From Ramlibacter rhizophilus (lineage in GTDB: Bacteria; Pseudomonadota; Gammaproteobacteria; Burkholderiales; Burkholderiaceae_C): a DNA stretch of 64,000 bases. The position numbers were made by a program, and so were the translations under genes. Positions 10,165-19,100 of the stretch are shown here, one piece after another. Location of the stretch: the NCBI RefSeq assembly GCF_004681965.1, contig NZ_SMLL01000009.1:62001-126000 (forward strand), read 5' to 3'. Under the pieces are notes generated by a model that was given only the letters and a program-made list of their open reading frames with translations, was not told the origin of the DNA and did no database searches. Within the stretch, counting starts at the first letter, position 1; each line of letters starts with the position of its first letter.

Positions 10165-10971
10165 ATGCAGCTCGAAGTCAAAGGTCACTCCTGCTACTGC
10201 TACACCGGCGGGCGCCCCTTCGACGCCGCCCGGCCCACCGCCGTCTTCCTCCACGGCGTCCTCAACGACCACAGCGTCTGGGGCCTGCAGACGCGCTACC
10301 TGGCCCACCATGGCTGGAGCGTGCTGGCGCCGGACCTTCCCGGGCATGGGCGCAGCGCGGGGCCGGCGCCCGCCACGGTCGAAGACGCGGCCGACTTCGC
10401 GCTGGCCCTGCTCGATGCGCTGAAGCTCGAGCGCGCCGCCCTGGTGGGGCACAGCTTCGGCTCGCTCGCGGCGCTGGAGGCCGCCAGCCGCGCGCCCGGG
10501 CGCATCGACCGCCTCGCGCTGCTCGCGACCGCCTACCCCATGAAGGTCTCGCCCGCGCTGCTGGAGGCGGCCGAGCACGAGCCGCTGCGTGCCATCGAGA
10601 TGACCACCACCTTCTCGCTTTCCACGCTGGCGCCGCCGCCCTCGGCCCTGGGCCCGGGCACCTGGCTGCACGGGCACTCGCGCGCGCTGATGCGGCGCAT
10701 CCTCCAGAGCAACGCGCGCGAGAACGTGGCCCACACCGGCTTCAGGGCCTGCGACCGCTACCGCGGCGGCGAGGAAGCCATGGCGCGCGTGCAGGCGCCC
10801 ACGCTCTTCCTGATCGGCGCACGTGACGCCATGACACCGCCCGGCGCCTCGCAGGCGCTGCGTGCACGCGCGCGGGATGCCCGCGTCGTGACCGTGGACG
10901 CCGGCCACGCCATGATGGCCGAGGCGCCCGACGCGGTGCTGGCCGCCCTCACGTCCTTCCTCGCGCCATGA
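10165..10971 (+). CDS. Alpha/beta hydrolase
   Basis: A 268-residue single-domain hydrolase. Visible elements are the oxyanion-loop HG motif (FLHGVLNDHSVWG, about residues 30-42), the nucleophile elbow GHSFGS near 95-100, an acid candidate in LIGARDAMTPP near 212-222, and the catalytic histidine in DAGHAMMAEAP near 245-250. It starts one base after the metY stop and its own stop overlaps the P450 start (ATGA), so all three genes are probably translated from one message. Substrate unknown; the family covers esterases, epoxide hydrolases and haloperoxidase-like enzymes. Confidence 0.88.
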   Translation: MQLEVKGHSCYCYTGGRPFDAARPTAVFLHGVLNDHSVWGLQTRYLAHHGWSVLAPDLPGHGRSAGPAPATVEDAADFALALLDALKLERAALVGHSFGSLAALEAASRAPGRIDRLALLATAYPMKVSPALLEAAEHEPLRAIEMTTTFSLSTLAPPPSALGPGTWLHGHSRALMRRILQSNARENVAHTGFRACDRYRGGEEAMARVQAPTLFLIGARDAMTPPGASQALRARARDARVVTVDAGHAMMAEAPDAVLAALTSFLAP

Positions 10972-12254
10972 CGGCCCTGGCCATCACCCCGCCGATGACC
11001 GAGGCGCGCGCACGCGAAGTTGCCGCCGGCTTCGACCTGCGCGCGCTGCCGCCCGACTTCTATGCCAACCCCTACCCGGTGTACGCCGCCCTGCGCGAGC
11101 GCGAGCCGGTGCGGGCCATGCCGGACGGCTCCTGGTTCCTCACGCGGCACGCCGACCTGGTGGCGGTGTACCGCGACGCGGCCTGCTTCAGCTCGGACAA
11201 GAAGGTGGAGTTCGCCCCCAAGTACGGCGCCGGCTCCCCGCTCTTCGAACACCACACCACCAGCCTGGTGTTCAACGACCCGCCGCTGCACACCCGGGTG
11301 CGCAAGCTGATCATGGGCGCGCTCACGCGACGCGCCATCGCCGACCTGGAGCCCGGGCTGGTGCAGCTGGTGGAAGGCTTGCTGGACGGCATCGAGGCGA
11401 AAGGCGGAGGCGACCTGATCGAGGACTTCGCGGCGGCCATCCCGGTGGAGATCATCGGCAACCTGCTGGACGTGCCGCACGCCGAGCGCGGGCCGCTGCG
11501 CGGCTGGTCGCTGGCCATTCTGGGCGCGCTGGAGCCGCGCCTGTCGCCCGAGCAGGAGGCGCTGGGCCAGCGCAGCGTGCGCGAGTTCACCGACTACCTG
11601 CGCCGTTTGGTGGCGCAGCGGCGCCGCCGTCCCGGCGACCCCGAGCACGACGTGCTCACGCGCCTCATCCAGGGTGAGGCGGCGGGCGAGCGCCTGTCCG
11701 AATCCGAGCTGCTGCAGAACTGCGTCTTCATCCTCAACGCGGGCCACGAGACCACCACCAACCTGATCGGCAACGCTCTGGTGGCCTTGCAGGAATGGCC
11801 TGGCGAGCGCGAGCGGCTGTCCGCGCTGGTGACGCGCCACGCCCCCGGTGACCCGGCGCTGGAGCCGCCCCTCACGCTGGCGGTGGACGAGTTCCTGCGC
11901 TTCGAGTCCTCCAACCAGCTGGGCAACCGCCGCGCCCTGCGGGCCTGCGAGGTGGGCGGCGTGTCGCTGCCCGAAGGCGCGCTCGTGACCTTGTGCATCG
12001 GCGCCGCCAACCGGGACCCGGCGCTGTTCGACGATCCCGACACGCTGAACCTGGCCCGCGAGGACAACCGGCACCTGGCCTTCGGCTTCGGCATCCACCA
12101 GTGCGCGGGACTGAGCCTCGCGCGCCTGGAGGGCCGCATCGCCATCGGCCGCTTCCTGCGGCGCTTCCCGGACTACCGCCTCACGGCGCCCCCGGAGCGG
12201 GGCGGACGCGCGCGCTTCCGGGGCTTCCTGCACGCGCCCTTCGCCGTGCGCTGA
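10968..12254 (+). CDS. Cytochrome P450
   Basis: A 428-residue bacterial soluble P450. The heme-binding loop reads FGFGIHQCAGLSLARLEG with the axial thiolate Cys379, the I-helix motif is AGHETTTNL near residue 260, and the K-helix ExxR is EFLRFES near 308. The first helices (SSDKK, then LVFNDPPLHTRVRKL) match the CYP101/CYP107-like soluble bacterial type. No ferredoxin or ferredoxin reductase gene is nearby, so electrons must come from elsewhere. The ATGA overlap with the hydrolase gene suggests a small oxidative pathway attached to metY, but the substrate cannot be inferred. Confidence 0.93.
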   Translation: MTALAITPPMTEARAREVAAGFDLRALPPDFYANPYPVYAALREREPVRAMPDGSWFLTRHADLVAVYRDAACFSSDKKVEFAPKYGAGSPLFEHHTTSLVFNDPPLHTRVRKLIMGALTRRAIADLEPGLVQLVEGLLDGIEAKGGGDLIEDFAAAIPVEIIGNLLDVPHAERGPLRGWSLAILGALEPRLSPEQEALGQRSVREFTDYLRRLVAQRRRRPGDPEHDVLTRLIQGEAAGERLSESELLQNCVFILNAGHETTTNLIGNALVALQEWPGERERLSALVTRHAPGDPALEPPLTLAVDEFLRFESSNQLGNRRALRACEVGGVSLPEGALVTLCIGAANRDPALFDDPDTLNLAREDNRHLAFGFGIHQCAGLSLARLEGRIAIGRFLRRFPDYRLTAPPERGGRARFRGFLHAPFAVR

Positions 12255-12257
12255 AGC

Positions 12258-13469
12258 TCAGGCGGCGCGGCCGATCGCGTCCTTCAGGTACACCCCGGAC
12301 AGGCGCCCGCTGCGCCACAGGGGCTGTGTCGCCTCCGTGAGCGGCAGCAGGAGCTGGCGCATCAGCGGCTCCAGCGAGGTCGACGCCAGGTCCGCCAGCA
12401 GCACGAAGCGCGCCTCGTCCCGATGCGGCTCGTCCAGCCGGCCGATCCAGTCCAGCGACTGCAAGGCCTCGACCACGGGCTCCAGCTGCAGGTCGGTCAC
12501 CTGCAGGGCCTGCGCCAGCTCGTCCAGGGTCATGCCGTGGCGAGCGCCCGGCTTCGCCTGCGACAGCGCCGCCAGCACCTGCAGGGCGAGCTGGAACTGC
12601 CAGCCGTGCCCCTCGGCCTGCCGGTGCGGCCCCGCCGTCAGCCCCGGCAGGTAGGCCGCCAGCACCGCGCCGAGCAGCACCACCAGCCAGGCCACGTAGA
12701 TCCAGATCAACAGGATCGGCAGCGTCGCGAAGGCGCCATACACCGCGGAATAGGTGGGCACCGCCTTCAGGTACACCGCCAGCAGCTGGCGCGCGAGCTC
12801 GATGCCCACCGCCGCGAACACGCCGCCGATCAGGGCATGCCGCAGCCGCACCGGCGCGTTCGGAACGAAGCGGTACAGGGCCGCCAGCCCACCGGCCAGC
12901 AGCATCAGCTCCAGCCAGTCCAGCACCGTGAGCGCCCCCTTGGGCAGGGCCGAGACGAAGCCGCGCGAGGCGGACATGACGTACGAGCTGATGCTCACCG
13001 AGGCGGCCAGCACCAGCGGCCCCAGCGTCAGCGCGGCCCAGTAGATCAGCAGGCGCTGCGCCAGCGGGCGCGGGCGCTTGACGCGCCAGATGCCGTTGAG
13101 GGTGCGGTCGATGGTCAGCACCAGCGTGAGGGCCGTGAGGACCAGCACGCCCAGGCCCACGAATCCGAGCTGGTTCGCCTTGCCCGCGAACTGGTTCAGG
13201 TAGCTGAGAACCTGCCGGGCGATGGTGTCGGGCACCAGGCTCTGCATCAGCCAGACCTGCAGCGAGGTCTGCAGCTTGCCGAACATGGGAAAGGCGGTGA
13301 ACACCGCCAGCACCACGGTGAAGAAGGGCACCAGCGCAATGGTGGTCGTGAAGGTGAGGCTGCCGGCGGACAGGCTGAGGCGGTCCTCGACGATGCGCTC
13401 GCGCAGCGTCTGGGCCGCCGAGCGCCAGGGGAAGCGCACAAGCGCCTCGAGGAACTGCCGGGCTTTCAT
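12258..13469 (-). CDS. YihY/BrkB-family inner-membrane protein
   Basis: A 403-residue protein with about six transmembrane helices in its first 275 residues. It contains the family's conserved N-terminal stretch (LSLSAGSLTFTTTIALVPFF) and IDRTLNGIWRVKRPR. The C-terminal ~130 residues are soluble and include a winged-helix-like stretch (GMTLDELAQALQVTDLQLEP), as in the longer YihY proteins of betaproteobacteria. Earlier databases label this family 'ribonuclease BN', an assignment now considered wrong. The gene is convergent with the P450 gene (3-bp gap) and divergent from the DUF2069 gene, only 8 bp away, so promoters must overlap coding sequence. Confidence 0.9.
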   Translation of the reverse strand: MKARQFLEALVRFPWRSAAQTLRERIVEDRLSLSAGSLTFTTTIALVPFFTVVLAVFTAFPMFGKLQTSLQVWLMQSLVPDTIARQVLSYLNQFAGKANQLGFVGLGVLVLTALTLVLTIDRTLNGIWRVKRPRPLAQRLLIYWAALTLGPLVLAASVSISSYVMSASRGFVSALPKGALTVLDWLELMLLAGGLAALYRFVPNAPVRLRHALIGGVFAAVGIELARQLLAVYLKAVPTYSAVYGAFATLPILLIWIYVAWLVVLLGAVLAAYLPGLTAGPHRQAEGHGWQFQLALQVLAALSQAKPGARHGMTLDELAQALQVTDLQLEPVVEALQSLDWIGRLDEPHRDEARFVLLADLASTSLEPLMRQLLLPLTEATQPLWRSGRLSGVYLKDAIGRAA

Positions 13470-13477
13470 CGGCCGCT

Positions 13478-13918
13478 ATGATGCCATCGCCCATGCCTGC
13501 CCCCGCCCCTGCGGACGCGATGCTGTCCACGTCCACGCCCGAAGCCACGCCCACCTCCCCGCCCCCGGCGGTCGCCTTCAGCCGGCGGCTCGCCGTCGGG
13601 AGCCTGATGGGGCTGATCGTCCTGGGCCTGGCCTGGGAGCTCTGGCTTGCGCCCGTGCGCCCCGGCGGCAGCTGGCTGGCTCTCAAGGTGCTGCCGCTGT
13701 GCCTGCCCCTGGCCGGCCTGCTGCGACACCGCATGTACACCTACCGCTGGGTGAGCCTGCTGGTGTGGCTGTACTTCACCGAAGGCGTGGTGCGGGCCTG
13801 GAGCGACCGGCCGCCCTCCTCCTGGCTGGCCATGGTGGAGATCGTGCTGTGCCTTCTGCTCTTCGCCGCCTGCGTGCTGCACGTGCGCACGCGGCTCGGA
13901 AAAAAGGCTGCGAGATGA
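13478..13918 (+). CDS. DUF2069 small membrane protein
   Basis: A protein of up to 146 residues with four hydrophobic helices (about residues 40-60, 68-84, 90-105 and 117-135 from the first ATG) and the arrangement typical of DUF2069 membrane proteins (LPLCLPLAGLLRHRMYTYRW, then a loop and WLYFTEGVVRAWSD). The start is uncertain: ATGs at 13478, 13481 (different frame), 13493 and 13520 are possible, and the Pro/Ala/Ser-rich first ~30 residues look like linker. Its stop overlaps the next gene as ATGA. Function unknown; the gene is commonly found beside YihY in this order. Confidence 0.8.
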   Translation: MMPSPMPAPAPADAMLSTSTPEATPTSPPPAVAFSRRLAVGSLMGLIVLGLAWELWLAPVRPGGSWLALKVLPLCLPLAGLLRHRMYTYRWVSLLVWLYFTEGVVRAWSDRPPSSWLAMVEIVLCLLLFAACVLHVRTRLGKKAAR

Positions 13919-15327
13919 CTGCCCTGATCGAAGAACTCAAGACCCTGGTCGGGGCCGCCCACGTGCTGGTGGACGGCGACCTGAGCGCCTACGAAGTCGA
14001 CTGGCGCAAGCGCGCGCACGGCAAGGCCCTGGCCGTCGTGCGGCCCGGCTCCACGGGCGAGGCGGCGGCCGTGGTGCGCGCCTGCGCGCAGGCCGGCGTG
14101 GCCATGGTCCCGCAGGGCGGCAACACCGGCCTGGTGGTGGGCGCCACGCCGGACGAATCGGGCACGCAGGTGGTCCTGAGCCTGCAGCGCATGACGGCCG
14201 TGCGCGAACTCGACGCTGCCAACATGACCGTCACCGTGGAGGCCGGCTGCGTGCTGCAGTCCCTGCAGGAACACGCGCGCAACGCCGGTTTCCTCTTCCC
14301 CCTGAGCCTGGCCGCCGAAGGCAGCTGCACCATCGGCGGCAACCTGGCCACCAACGCCGGGGGCACCCAGGTGCTGCGCTACGGCAATGCCCGCGACCTG
14401 TGCCTCGGGCTGGAGGTGGTCACGCCCGCAGGCGAGGTCTGGGACGGCCTGTCGGGCCTGCGCAAGGACAACACCGGCTACGACCTGCGTGACCTCTTCA
14501 TCGGCAGCGAAGGCACGCTCGGCCTCATCACCGCGGCCACGCTCAAGCTGTACCCGCTGCCGGCCGCCACCCTCACCGCCTGGGCGGCCGTGCCGTCCAT
14601 GCAGGCGGCCGTGCAGCTGCTGGGCCTGGCGCGCCGCCACCTGGGCGCGGGGCTCACCGGCTTCGAGGTCATGGGCCAGTTCGCCCTCGGCCTGGTCGCG
14701 CGCCACTTCCCGCAGATGCGCGTGCCCTTCGTGCAGGACAGCCCCTGGTGCGTGCTGCTGGAAAACGCCGACCACGAATCGGAGGCCCACGCCCGCGGCC
14801 AGTTCGAGACCCTGCTGGAGCGCGCGCTGGAAGAAGGCTGCGTGACCGACGCCGTGGTGGCGGAGAACATCGCCCAGGCGCGCCAGCTCTGGCACGTGCG
14901 CGAAAGCATCCCCCTGGCCCAGGCCGAAGAGGGCCTGAACATCAAGCACGACATCTCGCTGCCCATCTCGCGCATCCCCGCCTACTGCGAGGAGACCGAC
15001 GCGCTCCTGCTGCGCGAAATTGCGGGCGTGCGCCTGGTCAACTTCGGCCACCTGGGCGACGGCAACCTGCACTACAACGTGCAGGCCCCGGAGGGCGGCG
15101 ACGCCGCCACCTTCCTGCGCGAGCGCGAAGAGGCGGTCAACGCATTGGTGTACGACCAGGTGCGCCGCCATGGCGGCTCCATCTCCGCCGAACACGGCGT
15201 GGGCAGCCTCAAGGTGGACAGCCTGCCCGACTACAAGAGCCCGGTGGCGCTGGGAATGATGCGCGCCATCAAGGGTGGGCTGGACCCGCGCAACCTGATG
15301 AACCCGGGGCGGGTCGTGCGCCCCTGA
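13915..15327 (+). CDS. FAD-linked oxidase (D-2-hydroxyacid dehydrogenase type)
   Basis: A 470-residue enzyme of the VAO/FAD_binding_4 family. The N-terminal half binds [16 protein letters not shown] near residues 62-74 and [20 protein letters not shown] near 138-157. The C-terminal half carries the metal or substrate histidines in [14 protein letters not shown] near 376-389 and the SAEHGVG motif near 423-429. This architecture is shared by D-lactate, glycolate and D-2-hydroxyglutarate dehydrogenases; the stand-alone form without a GlcE/GlcF partner resembles D-2-hydroxyglutarate or D-lactate dehydrogenases. The start at 13915 is chosen for the ATGA overlap with the DUF2069 gene. Confidence 0.88.
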   Translation: MTALIEELKTLVGAAHVLVDGDLSAYEVDWRKRAHGKALAVVRPGSTGEAAAVVRACAQAGVAMVPQGGNTGLVVGATPDESGTQVVLSLQRMTAVRELDAANMTVTVEAGCVLQSLQEHARNAGFLFPLSLAAEGSCTIGGNLATNAGGTQVLRYGNARDLCLGLEVVTPAGEVWDGLSGLRKDNTGYDLRDLFIGSEGTLGLITAATLKLYPLPAATLTAWAAVPSMQAAVQLLGLARRHLGAGLTGFEVMGQFALGLVARHFPQMRVPFVQDSPWCVLLENADHESEAHARGQFETLLERALEEGCVTDAVVAENIAQARQLWHVRESIPLAQAEEGLNIKHDISLPISRIPAYCEETDALLLREIAGVRLVNFGHLGDGNLHYNVQAPEGGDAATFLREREEAVNALVYDQVRRHGGSISAEHGVGSLKVDSLPDYKSPVALGMMRAIKGGLDPRNLMNPGRVVRP

Positions 15328-15362
15328 TGCACGCACCTTTTACTTCTTTCCAGAGCACCGAC

Positions 15363-16175
15363 ATGTCCCAGCGCCCCATCCGGAGCCAGTACGAAGACTT
15401 CATGCGCCACGTGCACACGCACGGCACGCCCAAGACCGACCGCACCGGCACCGGCACGCGCAGCGTGTTCGGCCACCAGATGCGCTTCGACCTGCAGGAG
15501 GGCTTTCCGCTGGTGACCACCAAGAAGGTGCACCTGAAGTCCATCATCGTGGAGCTGCTGTGGTTCCTGCGCGGCTCCAGCGACAACAACTGGCTGCGCG
15601 AGCGGGGCGTCACCATCTGGGACGAGTGGGCGCGCGAGGACGGTGACCTCGGCCCGGTGTACGGCGTGCAGTGGCGCAGCTGGCCCACGCCGGACGGCGG
15701 CCACGTGGACCAGATCGCCGAGGCCATCAAGACGATCCGGACCAACCCCGACTCGCGCCGCATCATCGTGAGCGCCTGGAACGTGGCCGACATCCCGAAG
15801 ATGGCACTGGCGCCCTGCCACGCCTTCTTCCAGTTCTATGTCGCGGACGGCAAGCTCTCCTGCCAGCTGTATCAACGCAGCGCCGACATCTTCCTGGGTG
15901 TCCCCTTCAACATCGCCAGCTACGCCCTGCTCACGCACATGATGGCGCAGCAGTGCGACCTGCAGGTCGGCGACTTCATCTGGACCGGCGGCGACTGCCA
16001 CATCTACAGCAACCACACCGAGCAGGTCGAGCTGCAGCTCTCGCGCGAGCCCTACCCCTACCCGGTCCTGAACATCAAGCGCCGGCCGGCCAGCATCTTC
16101 GAGTACGAGTACGAGGACTTCGAGGTGCTGGAGTACCAGTGCCACGGGGCGATCAAGGCGCCGGTGGCGGTGTAG
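15363..16175 (+). CDS. thyA: Thymidylate synthase
   Basis: A 270-residue ThyA that methylates dUMP to dTMP with methylene-tetrahydrofolate. The dUMP-site sequence [16 protein letters not shown] is near residues 22-37, the catalytic Cys152 lies in [12 protein letters not shown], and [20 protein letters not shown] follows. ATG at 15363 gives the standard length; an ATG at 15327 would add 12 residues. The stop is only 16 bp from the convergent end of the giant RTX gene. In many bacteria folA sits next to thyA; here folA is about 16 kb away at 32507, with the secretion island in between. Confidence 0.97.
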   Translation: MSQRPIRSQYEDFMRHVHTHGTPKTDRTGTGTRSVFGHQMRFDLQEGFPLVTTKKVHLKSIIVELLWFLRGSSDNNWLRERGVTIWDEWAREDGDLGPVYGVQWRSWPTPDGGHVDQIAEAIKTIRTNPDSRRIIVSAWNVADIPKMALAPCHAFFQFYVADGKLSCQLYQRSADIFLGVPFNIASYALLTHMMAQQCDLQVGDFIWTGGDCHIYSNHTEQVELQLSREPYPYPVLNIKRRPASIFEYEYEDFEVLEYQCHGAIKAPVAV

Positions 16176-16191
16176 CCCTTGCCGCCGTGTT

Positions 16192-19100
16192 TCAAAGTCC
16201 GGTCCAGTTCGCCACGATGGCACCGCCCAGCGCAGCCTGGTAGTTCGGTGTGAAGCTTGTCTGGCCGAGCGGCGGTGGCGAGAAGCTCGCCATCGCCTCG
16301 ACCAGGAGATGCACCTGCCGCGCCAGCAAGGCCTGCCCGTCGTCGGTACGGATTTCCTCGACCTGGAACTGCGCGCCGCGGTACCAGTTCGCTATCACCG
16401 CCGTGTCCGTGGTGCCGATCACGCTCAGCGCGAGGTCGTCGCCGATGCGCTGAAACCAGAGCTGGTCGGGTGCCACGTCCGGCCCCAGCTGAAGCACGTC
16501 GCGGTTTCCTGCCGTCGCATCGTTCTCCTCTACTCGATCGGTGCCCCAGCCGCGGCCCCACACGTAGCTGTCGTTACCCGCGCCGCCAGTGAGCACGTTC
16601 CGCGCGCTGTTGCCGGTCAGCACGTTGTCCAGCGCATTGCCGGTGCCGTTGCGGCCGGGGGCGGTTCCGGTGAGGGTGAGGTTCTCCACGTGGTCGGGCA
16701 GCACGTAGCTGACGGACGCCATCACCGTGTCCATGCCTTCGCTCGCCTGCTCGACCACTACGTCAGCGGCGTGGTCCACCCAGTACAGGTCATCTCCGGC
16801 GCCCCCGGCCATCAGGTCGGCGCCAGCGGCTCCGTCCAGCACGTTGTCGGCGCCGTTGCCGATCAGCTCGTTGCCCATGGCGTTGCCGGTCGCAGCGGTG
16901 GCCGCCGCACCGGTCAGGGTGAGGGCCTCGACGTGGTCGGGCAGCACGTACGAAATCGCGGACAGAACACGGTCGAAGCCGGAGAACGACGCTTCCCAGA
17001 CGATGTCTCCCGGGTCGTCCACCACGAAGGTGTCGTTGCCGTAGCCACCGCCCATTCGATCCGCCCCCCGCCCGCCGTCCAGCAGGTTGTTTCCCTCCGG
17101 ATCGCTCAACACGTCATCACCGTCGCCGCCGAAGAGCTGGTCGTCGTACCAGCCTCCGGTGAGGACATCATTCCCGGCCAGTCCATGCAGGCTGCTGCCC
17201 ATGTCGGTCGAGGCGGCCAATTCGTCATCGCCATCGGTCCCTCGGATGGTGCTCAGAATGTCCTGCACGGCGCCACGATCCCAAGCCGTTCCGTCCGCGA
17301 AGCGGATCACCTCCACTTGCCCTCGATCGCGGTCGGGCGCAAGGAAGTTGATCAGCGTCAGCGAATCGTCGCTGCCGACACGCGTCAGGAGCAGGTCCCA
17401 TGGATGCTCGGGCGCGCGCTGGACGTGGATGTCTGCGGCACGAATCGACGCGTCGAACTCGACCGCGTCCCACGCCGCGTCGTCATTGAGATCCCAGCCC
17501 CAGGCCTGCCTTTGCGCGTCGTCGATCACATCGCGCCCCCAGCCGGCGCTGAAGCGGTAGGTGTCCGCGCCGCGGCCGCCCACGAGCATGTCGTCACCGG
17601 TCCCTCCGACCAATTCATCGTCGCCACTTCCGCCGAGCAGGGTATCGCTCCCCTCGCCACCAGCGAGATGGTCGGCACCGGACTGCCCGACCAGGAAGTC
17701 GTCTCCAGCGCCGCCCACAAGCGCGGATCCGGCGAAGCCGGCAACAAGGAAGTCACTTCGCGCCACGTCGTCGTTCGGCTCCTGGCGGCTCAGCGCCGCG
17801 CGAACAGCGTCCCGCATCAGCGCGGTACCGTCGCCCAGGATGACCGCATCGACGCCTGACCGGATGTCCGAGCTGCCGGCTTCGAAGTAATCGGCGACGG
17901 TGACGCTGTCCGCACCGCCGCGGATGCTGACCTGCAGCGCATCGCCCACTCGCTCGAAGCGCAGGCTGCTCGCGTCCGTTTCGGCCGCCAGAACGATGCG
18001 CGAGCGGACTTGTCGGTCCCACGCCCATTCCTCTTCGGAGCGCCTGACGGACCACGCCTCGATCCGGTCATGCCCCCCTCCCGGAGCGAGCGCGACGCTG
18101 AACCGCCCCTCCGAGGCGTCGATGCGGTCGTCACCGGCGCCTCCGTCCACGGTGGCGAAGCGGGTCCGGTCGAGGACGATGCGATCGTCACCCCGGCCTC
18201 CTTCGATCAGGTCGAAGCCCCCATAGCTGTAGATGAGGTCGTTTCCGTCACCGCCCTCCAGCCGATCGGCCGCCGTGCCGGCAATCTCATGGAATGCAGC
18301 GCGGTCCTTGTTGATGTTGTAGAGGACGTCGTCGCCCGCCAGTCCCTGGATGTGGTTGCTGCCCAGGCTTCCCGCCAGGGTGTTGTTTCCGTCGTCACCG
18401 ACAAGATCGACATCGCCCGCATGCTGTCCCAGGCGCAGGGACTCGACGTGTTGCCATTGCGAGAGACTGAGCTGCGCCACACCGAGCAGGCCCTGCGTTC
18501 CGATGACGACCGTATCGCTGCCGCCGCCCTCCCGTTCGACCACCGAGTCGCCTTCTCCAAGAATGTAGGTGTCGTCACCGTCCGCGCCGGCAAGCACGTT
18601 CGCGGCGGCGTTGTTGCTGCCGTCCAGCACGTTGGCGCCTTCGTTGCCGCGTCCTTCGATGGCCCGGCTGCCCGTCAAGGTCAGCTTGTCGATGTTGGCG
18701 CCCAGTGTGTACGACACGCTACTCTGGACTTCGCTGCTGAACCCGTCGCTGCGCCTGAGCGGTTCGATCACCACATCACCGACGCTGTCCACGATGTAGA
18801 TCAGGTTGGCCGTGCGCATGGCCGCGCTGCCGATCAGCGTGTCGTTCCCAGCACCGCCATCGATCACGATCGTCGGCTCTTCATAAGTGTTGGCGCTGCC
18901 CGACAGGTCGATGATGTTGTCCAGCGCGTTGCCGAGGTAGCTGAAGCTTTCGCCGAAGACACCCATGCTGTAGTTCTGGCGATGTACCACTAGGTTCTCG
19001 ACCTCGCTCGGCAAGCGCAGGGAAAAGGAGTTCGTAACGAGCGTGTCGCGTCCCTCGCCAGGGTTTTCGAAGACGGCGATCTCGCGTGCAGCACCGAACA

